This document shows, one piece after another, positions 12,300 to 22,767 of a stretch of DNA of 64,000 nucleotides (positions are counted from its first letter, which is position 1; every line of letters starts with the position of its first letter). The translations under genes were made by a program, and so were the position numbers. The notes below the pieces were generated by a model that searched no databases, had not been told where the DNA came from, and saw only the letters and a program-made list of their open reading frames with translations. Origin of the DNA: Branchiostoma belcheri (taxonomy: Eukaryota > Chordata > Leptocardii > Amphioxiformes > Branchiostomatidae); NCBI RefSeq assembly GCF_001625305.1, contig NW_017802381.1, positions 1,186,365 through 1,250,364 of the forward strand. Reading direction: 5' to 3'.

Positions 12300-12560
12300 T
12301 GTCTCAAGCCTTGTTCATGTGAAGTCACCCAAACCGCGATTCGGGTAACTCACATTCCTCACATCTGGTCCACGTGCCATACATTCCTTTTAAAACGTGC
12401 CCGATCACGATTCTCCGAAACTACATTCATTGTTGTTTGATGAAAACACGCTAGGTAGCGTGTTATTATTGTCAGAGGTCAACGACCTGCTTGCTGGTGC
12501 CCCCCTCCCAGCTTATCTCGACCGAATGCCGACGTGGTTTCTACTGTTATCGTAGAGAAG
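12300..12560 (+). mobile_element. fragment of the GGCCGTGTT TIR element
   Basis: Matches the right half (minus strand) of the complete element at 47390-47950, including TGTGAAGTCACCCAAACCGC, the GGTAACTCACATTCC block, and the GGTCAACGACCTGCTTGCTG block. The outermost end is degraded to GCCTTGTTCATG. No second end found nearby. Confidence 0.65.
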
Positions 12561-12849
12561 TTCAGAGATGGTTAGAGATGACGTGTTTTATCCACCATCG
12601 CTTGAGGATGTACAGTAATCACAAGTTGAATACGTAGTAATAAATTTCACAAGGAGTGTGTGTAGTTACTGGGGAAATGTGTACGGTGCAGTTATACGGC
12701 TTTAGTCTTAGGTTTAAAAATATATATTTCTCAAAATCAATACCATAGAGCATTTCTACAGCTTCGCACTACCCTATTTCAAAAGCTGAGGAAAAATGCC
12801 GAAAACCAGTACATTGTTTTTAGTTCACGTATATTTTCAGTGTTCATAT

Positions 12850-14145
12850 GCATATTTGTCTTCGTCAGAAGGGTATAAAATCAGTCTGTTTTAGTGTGGG
12901 AGACTGTGGATTTAGCAGCATAACTCTTGAAATTGGCATTGATCGACGTTCATGATTTTTGGCAGGCAGGTTACCATTGGGAAGACCAAGGTCAAGTGCT
13001 ACCCTACATCACTGCAGTGGACCTTTTGTGTTTGTCGTTTGTTAGCAGGATAACTCGAGTATATGTAAATGGCTGTTGATCTTTGGTAGGCAAATTACCG
13101 CTGTAGAGACCAAAGTTAAGTTCGAAAATGGGCCCCATGGGAGGTCCCTACGTTGCTGAAGTGAACCTTTTGTGTTTAGAATTATAACGATCTTCCCCCA
13201 ACAACATCTGCTTGGAGAGTAGTCTGATGACAGTTGGGGAACCCATAACCATTATGCCCTGGGATCAGGTAACGTTGCTTACATTGAGGGACTGTTCTAT
13301 AATTTCAGCGGGAGGAGGAAAGCTTGGATATGCGTCAGGTCATTCCCGAAGGCCACACCACGTAATTTTTATGGATGACGTCCAGACCTTAAATTTAATG
13401 CGAAAGTGCGATAAAAAACATGAAGGGCCGAAAAAACAAAATGCCTAGATTTGGAATATACTACGGAACTAGAAAGGCCGACATTTGCTTGGGAGCAAAT
13501 GCAGCAGATGGCTTCACCACATCCCCCATACCGAAAATGGATCTATCCCACGATGGCTGCCAATAGTCTATACCCCCATGCAGCAATGGAATCTTCCAAT
13601 GCCGGAAATAGCCAAAAAGCCCTATTTTACATAATTTTAAAGTGGTGTATGTCAAAAGCGTTAATGGCATTCTTTGGACATGTGTCCAAGGTATCCCCAT
13701 ACCGAATTTCAGGTCATTCGGATTTAATATTAGGGCACAGGAGCCAAAAATGTACATTTTTGGTCCAAAAATAGCCAAAAAGCCCTATTTTTCACAATTT
13801 TAAAGTGGTGTATGTCGAAAGCTTGAATTAGATTTTGCAGACATATGTCCAACGTATATATCAAATTTCAGGTCATTTGGTTTTAGTACCAGGGCTCCAG
13901 ATCCCAAAATGTTTTTTTTTTCCTGAAAATGGCAAAAAAAAAAAAATAAAAACAATTTTTCAAAAAAATGAAAAAAAGTGCGTCGGGGTATTGGCCCACT
14001 CTACGTCCATGCCAAATTTTATCTCATTTGGCTGAACAACGGCTGAGTTGAATCCCTTTAAAGAAATGGCAGGAGGAGAAGAAGAAGAAGGAGAAACATG
14101 AGGGAACACAATATGTCTTCACCACTTTGTGGTGAAGCCATAAAT
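12850..14145. mobile_element. interspersed repeat with TTCACCAC hairpin end, with an embedded GGCCACA fragment
   Basis: The right end carries the hairpin CTTCACCACTTTGTGGTGAAG at about 14119-14139 preceded by a GAAGAAGAAG-type run, as also seen inverted at 62700-62930. The left part has a TGTCTTCGTCAGAAGGGTAT start near 12853 and AGCAGGATAACTCGAG blocks shared with 35095-35330. Two different copies or a composite cannot be excluded. A GGCCACACCACGTAA stretch at about 13353-13445 matches fragments at 20345 and 38757 (minus). Non-coding. Confidence 0.5.
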
Positions 14146-14288
14146 ACAAATGGTAGGACACAAATTCAATAAAAGAACACAGTGTAACAACAAACAAATC
14201 TTTTACTGGTCATAAAAACAGAAATAGATCAACTAAACAGCAGTAGTCGCCCTATTCTGATTCTTCCCTATCATCGCATCTTCTCTTA

Positions 14289-15095
14289 TTACCTCCATGA
14301 AATGTGTCATGGAGGTTATATTTTCAGTTGCGTTTATCTGTCCGTCCGTCCGTCCGTCCGTCCTTCCGTCCTTCCGTCTGTCTGTTGGTCAACAAGATAA
14401 CTCAAGAACGCCTGGATGGATGGGTTTCATACTTGGTGTGTTGGTAGGGTGTGACGAAAACTGGAAATGATGAGATTTTGGTCCCCCTAGTGGCTTCCCT
14501 TGGTACTGCAGCGCAACTTCCGGTTTTGATATCTCACGATCTGGACATGCTAGGGTCATGAAATTTTTATGGAAGGTAGCTCTCGTGCTTGGGAAGAAGT
14601 CATATGAGTTTGGGCCCCCTAGCGGCATGTTCTGGAACTGCAGGGCACTTTCTGGTGAAATGTTTAAAAGCCAATAAGTCCAGACAGGAACAACATATTT
14701 TCATTATTTTTGGTGTGTAGATAGCTGAGAGAGAGATGTACATAATTAAATGTAAATTATGCAAATGAGGACTTTATTTGCATAATTAATGAGGAAATTC
14801 TATAATTACAGTGTTTTACATTATACTATGTAACCTATGGCAGGCGGAACTTCAACAGATACTAATTATGCAAATGATGACCTAATTTGCATAATTAATG
14901 TGAAAATTCTATGATTTCGTAATGGTGAATGATGAGAATGTCATACTTGGGACATCTGTAAATTAATCAAAAGTTAACATACATCACGATGCATATATCA
15001 TGTTAATGCAGAGGTCATTTGAACAATTAAAGAAGAAATTTACATTTACATATCAAGATCATATTTCATGGAGGTATGAAATCTCGGAATTCTAG
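14289..15095 (+). mobile_element. complete tagged-superfamily element, TCCATGA tag (copy 1)
   Basis: Begins TTACCTCCATGAAATGTGTC with the hairpin CCTCCATGA...TCATGGAGG, followed by a GTCC/GTCT microsatellite (about 14340-14382), a core with TGATATCTCACGATCTGGAC and two TTATGCAAATGA blocks, and ends TTTCATGGAGGTATGAAATC then TCGGAATTCTAG. A second nearly colinear copy is at 62937-63721. Non-coding. Confidence 0.8.
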
Positions 15096-15352
15096 TTACA
15101 TTTTGTAGCACTGTCGTGACACTTTGATCATAATAAAGTAAGCAGAATTTCTTGTAACAGTGACTTTTTTCCAGTAACAGTTCAAAATCATATTACCTAA
15201 GGGGTTTAACACGGGCGACGGCGCGTCTGTAAACTTGTGGCAAACCCTTTCTGTAGAATAAAAAAAGGAGTACATAAATTCTTTTGTACTCCATACCAAA
15301 TTAATATATTTAAAAAGTGACGAATACATATGTTCATTATCTAGAGCAAAGT

Positions 15353-15392
15353 CCCTCTGACGAAGGCATGAGATCTCCGAACTCTAGTTTCA
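15353..15392 (+). repeat. isolated 3' end of a tagged-superfamily element (TCGTCAGA tag)
   Basis: TCTGACGAAGGCATGAGATC then TCCGAACTCTAGT is the 3' module of the superfamily with a different tag, matching the TTCGTCAGAAGG type of 5' end near 12853. It abuts the inverted LINE segment. Confidence 0.55.
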
Positions 15393-15950
15393 ATTAGGAA
15401 GGACCAAAAGTACTGTAACCAGACTGATACAGTGGCCAGGTCGTTGTTCAGTGAGTCTACGACGTTTGTGATGGAGCGGTGAGCTGCTGTGAGCGAGGTA
15501 TCATCTGCGAAAAGGTTCGCCTCACATGTTGCACAGTTGGAAGGCAGGTCATTTATGTATAAAATGAATAGTGTAGGTCCAAGTACGGAGCCCTGTGGGA
15601 CGCCAGCGAGGGGGGTCTTCCAGTCAGATGTTGCACCTTGGACAACCACCCTCTGACGTCTATCTGTAAGCTTACGGTAGCTGTAAAACCAGTCCAGCAT
15701 AGGCCCACGGATTCCGTATCCTTCTAGTTTGGCGAGGAGGCCGCCATGCCAGACTTTATCGAAAGCCTTACGCAGGTCCAGGAAGACGCAGCCTACCACC
15801 TCTCCTTTGTCAATGGCTTTCGTCCACTCGTCAACAAGTCGGACCAACTGGAGGGTCGTGTTATCATGCGCTCGGAATCCACTTTGGTGCGTGGTAAGCA
15901 TGGGCCGGATGTGCTCCATCAGGCGTTTGTTCACAAATCATTCACAGTCT
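15393..15950 (-). pseudogene. LINE reverse transcriptase segment, inverted
   Basis: The minus strand encodes the RT core: HQSGFRAHDNTTLQLV, VGCVFLDLRKAFDKVWH (motif with catalytic Asp), AGVPQGSVLGPTLFILYIND, and FADDTSLTAA (the FADD catalytic box), then the frame breaks after ATVSVWLQ where it meets the repeat end at 15353-15392. Upstream, an in-frame TGA lies just before FVNKRLMEH. It belongs to the same element as the plus-strand segment that follows, whose RT part is missing, so the element was rearranged. No function expected. Confidence 0.85.
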
Positions 15951-15954
15951 GTAA

Positions 15955-17175
15955 AATATTTTGGGTGACTTTAACTCTAAGAACTGTAACTGGCTAAGTA
16001 GTAATATCACAGACAACGCCGGGCGTCAGCTGGAAAACATTCTTCTGGACTATGGACTAGAACAAGTGATTCACGAGCCCACCCGCGGTGCAAACTTACT
16101 GGATCTGATCATCACTTCCCACCCAGTGTTGTGCAACCGAACTGGTACCATGGCACCCCCCGGGGACTCGGATCATCTAACTACTTTTGTAACACTGAAC
16201 CTCAAGGGTACTCGGCCCTGTGGAAGACGGCTAGTCTGGTTGTATAGCAAAGCAAATTTTGAATCACTCTGTGAAAATTACCACCCGTCCGCTCCCACCT
16301 GTGATTCCCCGGTCATTCTAGCCGGTACTACTTTACAGGTGGTTCCCAGCCACAAACACCTGGGTGTGATCTTAACCAACAGACTAACTTGGTCTTTGCA
16401 TGTCAACGCTACAACAAACAAGGCAGGAAGAACTGCCGGGGTGCTCTGTGCGCTACGCAAAAAGTTACCTCAGAACATCCTGCTACAGCTTTACAAGATC
16501 ATGGTAAGACCTGTTCTGGAATACGCGGACATTCTATGGGCAGGTCTCACACTGCGTGACCAGAGACTACTTGAAGCTGTCCAGTATCGCTCAGCCAGAA
16601 TGATCAGTGGCCACCATGGCATTCCGTATCCGTCCTGCCGTTCCGTCTACTCTCAGTTACGTCTCCCATCTCTTACCTTTCGCCGGAAGCTTCACACTCT
16701 GACTGCCCTCTATAAGCTGATGAACGGACACTGCCCCCCCCCACCTTCTCAGTCCCCTACATACCACCAGATCATCTGCCATTGAATCTAGATATTCCCT
16801 TAGAAACGCAAATAACCTTTCTTCGCTAGCCCCCAAAAGTGTCAGAACACAAAAAACCTTCTTCTACTGGTCCGTCCAACTGTGGAACTCTCTTCCACAG
16901 GACACCCAGACAGCTCCATCCCTAGCATTATTCAAAGCTAAGTATGGCTCTCCCTTGGAGACCAGTTTTCTGTATAAGACAGTACACACATGTATTCTAC
17001 TTGCACGAATCGTACGGTATGTAATAATTTTATTGTATCATATGTAATCTGCATATATTAATGACCATAATTTATGTATTTAACCACATTTTTTCCCAGG
17101 GCATGCCCTTAGTAATAGCTTCTAGCTAGTTGGGCTGCCCTGGCTGTCTTGTACCAGCCAAACCAATAAATAAAA
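15955..17175 (+). pseudogene. LINE endonuclease end fused to ORF2 C-terminus, RT deleted
   Basis: Opens with the endonuclease motif GDFNSKNCNW, IHEPTRGANLLDLIITSHP and the catalytic SDH of GDSDHLTT. At about 16300 it jumps directly to the post-RT region (HKHLGVILTNRLTWSLHVN, MVRPVLEYADILWAG). The frame breaks at a C-run near 16735-16742; the continuation in another frame reads SVQLWNSLPQDTQTAPSLAL, the usual C-terminal LWNSLP motif. It ends with AATAAATAAAAAA at about 17165-17177. Together with the inverted RT segment upstream this is one scrambled LINE. Confidence 0.85.
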
Positions 17176-17176
17176 A

Positions 17177-18102
17177 ACTAGAGTTCCCCGATCTCATACC
17201 TTCGCCAAAAGATGTTAATCTTTATGACTGACAAATTATAGATTAGATTATTCCCCCCTGATTTAAGAAATAGGAACCTAATTTTCATGAATTATATCAT
17301 TTTATCATAATCTCAACCAAAAGACAGTCTTATATTAACAAACAATGCATTCTAGCATTTCCTAATAAATTATGCAAATGAGGTCCTGATTTGAATAAAT
17401 TATGTTTAATGATGTTCATCTCAATTTAACTTTCAAATACCACAAGTATGAAATTCCAGGCAGTTATCATTACATAATTATAAAATTTTCTAATTAATTA
17501 TGCAAATTAAGTCATTATTAACATAATCAATATCTTCCTGTGTTTCTCTCGTTGTCAATTACCAATGTCACAAGCTTCAATTGTCCTATCATGGAATGCA
17601 GATGATTTATAGAATTTCCCCATAAATTATGCAAATTACATCCATATTTACATAATTGTCACATAATTATATTAAGCATCACGTAAGCTACCTACATACC
17701 AAAAATCACGACGATCCGTCAACTGGTTCTTGAGTTATCCCGTTTTGAATATTTTCAAGAATATATCCCTGCAGTTCCAGAGCAAGCCGCTAGGGGGCCT
17801 AAACTCATGTCACTTCTTCCCCAGCACAAGAGCTACCTACCATCCAAATTTCATCACCATAGCATGTCTAGATCATGAGATATCAAAACCGGAAGTTCAG
17901 CTGCAGTACCATAACAAGCCGCTAGGGGGTCCAAAATCTAATCATTTTGAGGTCTCATCAAGACCTACCCACCTACCAAGTATCAAGACAATCCATCAAG
18001 GCCTTCTCAAGTTATCGTGTTGACAGACAGACAGACAGACACACACACACACACACACATACACGAACGCCCCTGAAAACATAACCTTCTTGGCGAAGGT
18101 AA
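17177..18102 (-). mobile_element. complete tagged-superfamily element, TTCGCCAA tag (copy 1)
   Basis: Minus orientation: 3' end CTAGAGTTCCCCGATCTCAT then ACCTTCGCCAAA at 17177-17210, 5' end ACCTTCTTGGCGAAGGTAA at about 18083-18102, with an AC microsatellite (18040-18062) just inside. Almost the mirror image of 18480-19400. Non-coding; its 97-codon frame is an incidental feature of the family repeated in each copy. Confidence 0.85.
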
Positions 18103-18479
18103 TAAATAAAGGACCAAAAGCTTGGATCTGAAATTGTGCTAGCAAATTTGAGTGTACGATAGAGATTATAGAAGCCACCTTGGTAGTTAAGGAACGCACT
18201 TACATGTGCAGTAATAGTGGGAAGATTTGCAGAAGGTTGTCATTAGATTTGAGGATGAATGTCGTTAGATAGTAGATGTCTGCAAAAGTTTTTTAATTTA
18301 TTGCTTTACTTGGTACCTTAATCGCTGTCTGTTCAAATGCAGTTGTTGTCCTGCCTACGTGGTTGTTACAATCCGAGCAATGCGTAATATTCACGAACAT
18401 TCCCCGCTCAGAGAGAACAGCAAGGAAGAGCTGTGGGACCGTCTGTTAAGGTTCATCCTTACGAACAGATATCAGTTTA

Positions 18480-19400
18480 TTACCTTCGCCAAGAAGGTTA
18501 TGTTTTCAGGGGCGTTCGTGTATGTATGTGTGTGTGTGTGTGTCTGTCTGTCTGTCAACACGATAACTTGAGAAGGCCTGGATGGATTGTCTTGATACTT
18601 GGTAGGTGGGTAGGTCTTGATGAGACCTCGAAATGATTAGATTTTGGACCCCCTAGCGGCTTGTTATGGTACTGCAGCTGAACTTCCGGTTTTGATATCT
18701 CATGATCTAGACATGCTATGGTGATGAACTTTGGATGGTAGGTAGCTCTTGTGCTGGGGAAGAAGTGACGTGAGTTTAGGCCCCCTAGCGGCTTGCTCTG
18801 GAACTGCAGGGATATATTCTTGAAAATATTCAAAAAGGGATAACTCAAGAACCGGTGGACGGATCGTCGTGATTTTTGTTATGTAGGTAGCTTACTTGAT
18901 GCTTAATATAATTATGTGACAATTATGCAAATATGGATGTAATTTGCATAATTTATGGGGAAATTCTATAAATCATCTGCATTCCATGATAGGACAATTG
19001 AAGCTTGTGACATTGGTAATTGACAACGAGAGAAACACAGGAAGATATTGATTATGTTAATAATGACCTAATTTGCATAATTAATTAGAAAATTTTATAA
19101 TTATGTAATGATAACTGCCTGGAATTTCATACTTGTGGTATTTGAAAGTTAAATTGAGGTGAACATCATTAAACATAATTTATTCAAATCAGGACCTCGT
19201 TTGCATAATTTATTAGGAAATGCTAGAATGCATTGTTTGTTAATATAAGACTGTCTTTCGGTTGAGATTATGATAAAATGATATAATTCATGAAAATTAG
19301 GTTCCTATTTCTTAAATCAGGGGGGAATAATCTAATCTATAATTTGTCAGTCATAAAGATTAACATCATTTGGCGAAGGTATGAGATCGGGGAACTCTAG
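18480..19400 (+). mobile_element. complete tagged-superfamily element, TTCGCCAA tag (copy 2)
   Basis: Starts TTACCTTCGCCAAGAAGGTT, then a TG/TCTG microsatellite (about 18527-18557), core blocks CCCCCTAGCGGCTTG (twice), octamer-like ATGCAAAT/ATTTGCAT blocks, and ends TTTGGCGAAGGTATGAGATC then GGGGAACTCTAG. Head-to-head with 17177-18102 across a spacer of about 377 bp. Confidence 0.85.
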
Positions 19401-19434
19401 TTTTTCAATACTTCGTCTTGGAGTACTCTGTTAT

Positions 19435-19870
19435 GTGGGGTCGTGTGGAGCAGTCGGTAGCGCGTTCGGCTCACACCCCAGAGGTTGCGGGTTCGAACCC
19501 CACCTTGTCACCGATCGTGTGCCCTTGGGAAAGGCACTTTACACGACGAAGGTGTAAATGAGTACATAGCTTCGGTTAGGGACGTCCCTCGGATAGGACG
19601 TAAACTGGAGGTCCCGTGTTTGAGGAGAGCCACACCTCGACCGCGTTAAAGATCCCACCACACCTTTCGACATGCCCCGGTGTGCGATGATACAAACACT
19701 ACTGTATGGAGCTGGTGATTCACTTCAAATCACCTGGTCGGAAGCCTGGCGACCTCCGTCTTGTATAAGCCACATGGTGATTTACATCATTCACCCGGAC
19801 GGAGGCCTGGCGAACCCCGTCTGTATCAGCCAAATCCTGGAGAGGAGATACGCGCCGCCAAGATTATAAG
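19435..19870 (+). mobile_element. tRNA-derived SINE
   Basis: The head (about 19439-19503) has an A-box-like TGGAGCAGTCGGTAGCGCG and a B box GGTTCGAACCCC, the internal RNA polymerase III promoter of tRNA-derived SINEs, but cannot fold a tRNA acceptor stem. The body contains TGCCCTTGGGAAAGGCACTT, GGTGTAAATGAGTACATAGC and TTCGGTTAGGGACGTCCCTC, shared with the copy at 57257-57500. Two imperfect direct repeats (GGTGATT...GGAAGCCTGGCGA and GGTGATT...GGAGGCCTGGCGA) lie in the tail. Confidence 0.8.
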
Positions 19871-21369
19871 CCTACTGAAACATCATGGCGCAAGTCCAGA
19901 CATGCTGCTGGCTGCCATAATGCCCCTACGACCGCTCACGGTTACATACATACTCTGTTGCGGATCAGCATTCCGGATTGGGGTAGTCTCGTACTGGCAG
20001 TTTGCATGAGCCCACGCGCGAGGCCGAATAGTCTGTTGGAGTCTAGTGACCAGGTTTTTGTACTTTCTATAAGCTGATAACACACGGAGGTGCAGCATTT
20101 CAAGTGATTTGCAAACTTCACACTTTTTATACAAATGGCCCCTTTCTGTTGGTGTTATTGCTATGCGCTTGGTTGTATCAGAATATTTTAATACCGAAGG
20201 CTTGGTTTCATATTCATAATAGTTATAGAAATAGCCATGAAAGTAGGCCAAATCAACACGGGCGGGATGCACGGCATGTCACTTGAATTTCTGTTGCCAA
20301 AGCGCACACTGCTGGTGCAAAAACGGGGAGAGATTTTTATCATTAGGCCACAGCAAGTAAAGTTTTTGGATGACATTCTCCGCAGACTCCAAATCTAATG
20401 CGATAAGGCAAGAAAACAAGGCGCGGCAAAAAAACAAGATTCTTACATTTTAAAATTTTGACATCATAAACCTTGTTAATCAAGAAATGATACAAATATT
20501 GTCAATAAACAATTAAGTTTACCGTCAAATATTACATTGGCACAGCCACTGAAACAACTTTGAAAAATAAGTGTTTGGCGAAAACTCCCCTGTAGTTGCA
20601 GAACAAGCTGCTAGCTTCTAATTGTCATCTACTCATATAACAAATGAGTAGATGTTGCATATGTCTGTTCCATATGCCCAAACTACGTGCGCACGACTTG
20701 CGGAAGATTACAAATTTTCCTTTTGACAGTTGTAGCAAATTATGCTTCCATTCTCAATAGCGATACATTATATTAATCAGCACTGCAGTGTGTCTGAAAT
20801 CTCTAGTGAGGCCAATTGGAAAAGAAGGGTGGAAAACTGCTTTGAATTTACGCGTGGACTTATTTAGGGACTTCTACAATATTTCGGCTTACATTATATG
20901 TGCATCTTGTGGCTGCAAGTGGGGAAATCACTTCAACTATAGCTTGATATATATATTTCAAATGGATTTATTCAGTTGAAGTTTTGCTACACTGGATCTC
21001 AAATAGAAAAATGACCTACATAACTGGCGGCCCGGACTACGGATAAGAATAGCAGTGGTGGAATGTGGGAACTTCCCACGATGTATGAGCCTTACAGTTG
21101 CGTACTTGCGGTGTAAACATAGTGGCGCTAGAGTCTGTTAACATTCATGTGTACGAAAGACCGATCATTCGGCGGGTTCACAGCTCAGATATTGTTTAAC
21201 TGCCATCGCCGTACCCCGGGTCAGCTGTGGCTGCGATACAAGTTTAGCACCTAACGGAGACATAGGAGAACTGTCAGTGTGACGCAATCGGTCGGCTGAA
21301 GCCGTGGATTGGCACATCCACCTCTGAAACCTTTCTGTAAACCTCAAATCTGGATTTGTAGGTGTCAAG
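19871..21369. other. mostly unrecognised; GGCCACAGCA fragment at about 20345-20430
   Basis: The segment TTAGGCCACAGCAAGTAAAG then TTTTTGGATGACATTCTCC matches, on the opposite strand, 38757-38815, and resembles 13353-13445, so it is a TIR-element fragment. About 21000-21369 is the likely upstream region of Kv-A; no TATA box or other promoter element is clear. Confidence 0.4.
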
Positions 21370-21388
21370 ATGTTCCGATTTGTGGAAG
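21370..21388 (+). CDS. Kv-A candidate first coding exon (micro-exon)
   Basis: ATG followed by codons for FRFVE and a strong donor GAAG|GTAAGTGG. Its phase (1) fits the acceptor CCCCAG at 24086, which extends the next exon upstream of its first ATG. If wrong, translation would start at ATG 24095. Transcript evidence needed to decide. Confidence 0.45.
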
Positions 21389-22731
21389 GTAAGTGGTGGT
21401 CTGGACTAGGTTTATACTAATGCCCATGTATTGGTTTTCCGTAATTGGCTAGTTTACGCCAACAGGTAAGCGAATTTGTCATAAATTTCGGATTTAAAGT
21501 GAGTAACATTATGTTCATTTAGCAGATCCTGTAATGTATAATGATACCAAGCAAAAAGATGAGCGAGCCTTAGTCACAGTGACAGACGGAAGTGCCGAGA
21601 CAACAACGTTAGCATTTCAGGTTTATATATACACCCTTCGTCGGGTCAGACTCAGTCGAGTCCTTCCTACTATATGACACCATCGTCGTCGGAATCTTGT
21701 CTGGCGTTTTCCTATCAAAGTCTTCTTGAGTTCCTCCTTTGAGAATTGATAGGAAGAGTGAGAAAACCAGCCAGCGGCGGATTGCTTAAGGATTCATTGG
21801 ATAGTATTCATTCTTTGCAATGCTATTTGTGTTGAAATAGAAAGTTCGCGTCTCATCTCACCCCGACAGCTCAGTTCTGTCCCTCAGATTTAGTCATGTC
21901 TTCTCTTATGTTGGCACATGTGAATCCGACAGGCACAATTCGAGAAATGAACTGGACTATTTACCTCTTCATGACACGGTCCTCAGTAAAAAAAATTAGG
22001 TGCACGTGTCCTTTTTAATGTCTATTGCATGAAGGTATCTTTAACACGGTGCTGACTACATGACAAGGCCATACAGTCATACGCACCAAAAAAAGCCCAA
22101 ACGCAAACGTGTGAAAAAGCGACTTTGCAAAATACAACTTCAGAACTTAGTGTAGTTTGAGGATTTAGATTGACTACACGATTTGATCCGACAGAAATAT
22201 CTGATCGTATTACCGTATTCCGTGGTAGACAACATTACTGGATCAGAAACCTGCAGCTGGGCCACATGTGAGTGTCGAAAGGTACCCCGGGTTTGACCTT
22301 CCTTGGCCAAATTCTTCCCATATTCTTCGGTCTCTGTTGTGACATCCAAGAATTTGGATGGACGTTACAGTTGCACAGCTGCGTGATTGTAAGATACTTG
22401 AGACTACCAATATGACATCTGATAGTGTGATTCCCAAAGCATACACACTCAGTTACCACAACCCCCGGCCCCGCATCGACTGGAATCTGGTTTCTGATGA
22501 TTCAGTAAACTGTGTGTGAATTGCCCAGTAGGCTACACAAGTGATTTATATTATTTTGTATAGTCTGTTTGTTTGTTTTCCTAAAATTGTTCTGGTTTCC
22601 GACAACGTCAATGTGCAAAAAGAGCAATCATAATGGAAACATTCCACAGTCCACACATTAGACAAATACATAACGCACAAACACTCACACGCAAACAAAC
22701 ACGCAAACACACACACAAACACGCAAACAAA

Positions 22732-22767
<36 letters not shown>

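Noticed and set aside
19439..19503. Stand-alone tRNA gene
   Set aside because: A and B boxes are present but there is no acceptor stem or clover-leaf, and the sequence continues into a body shared with 57257-57500, so it is a SINE head.
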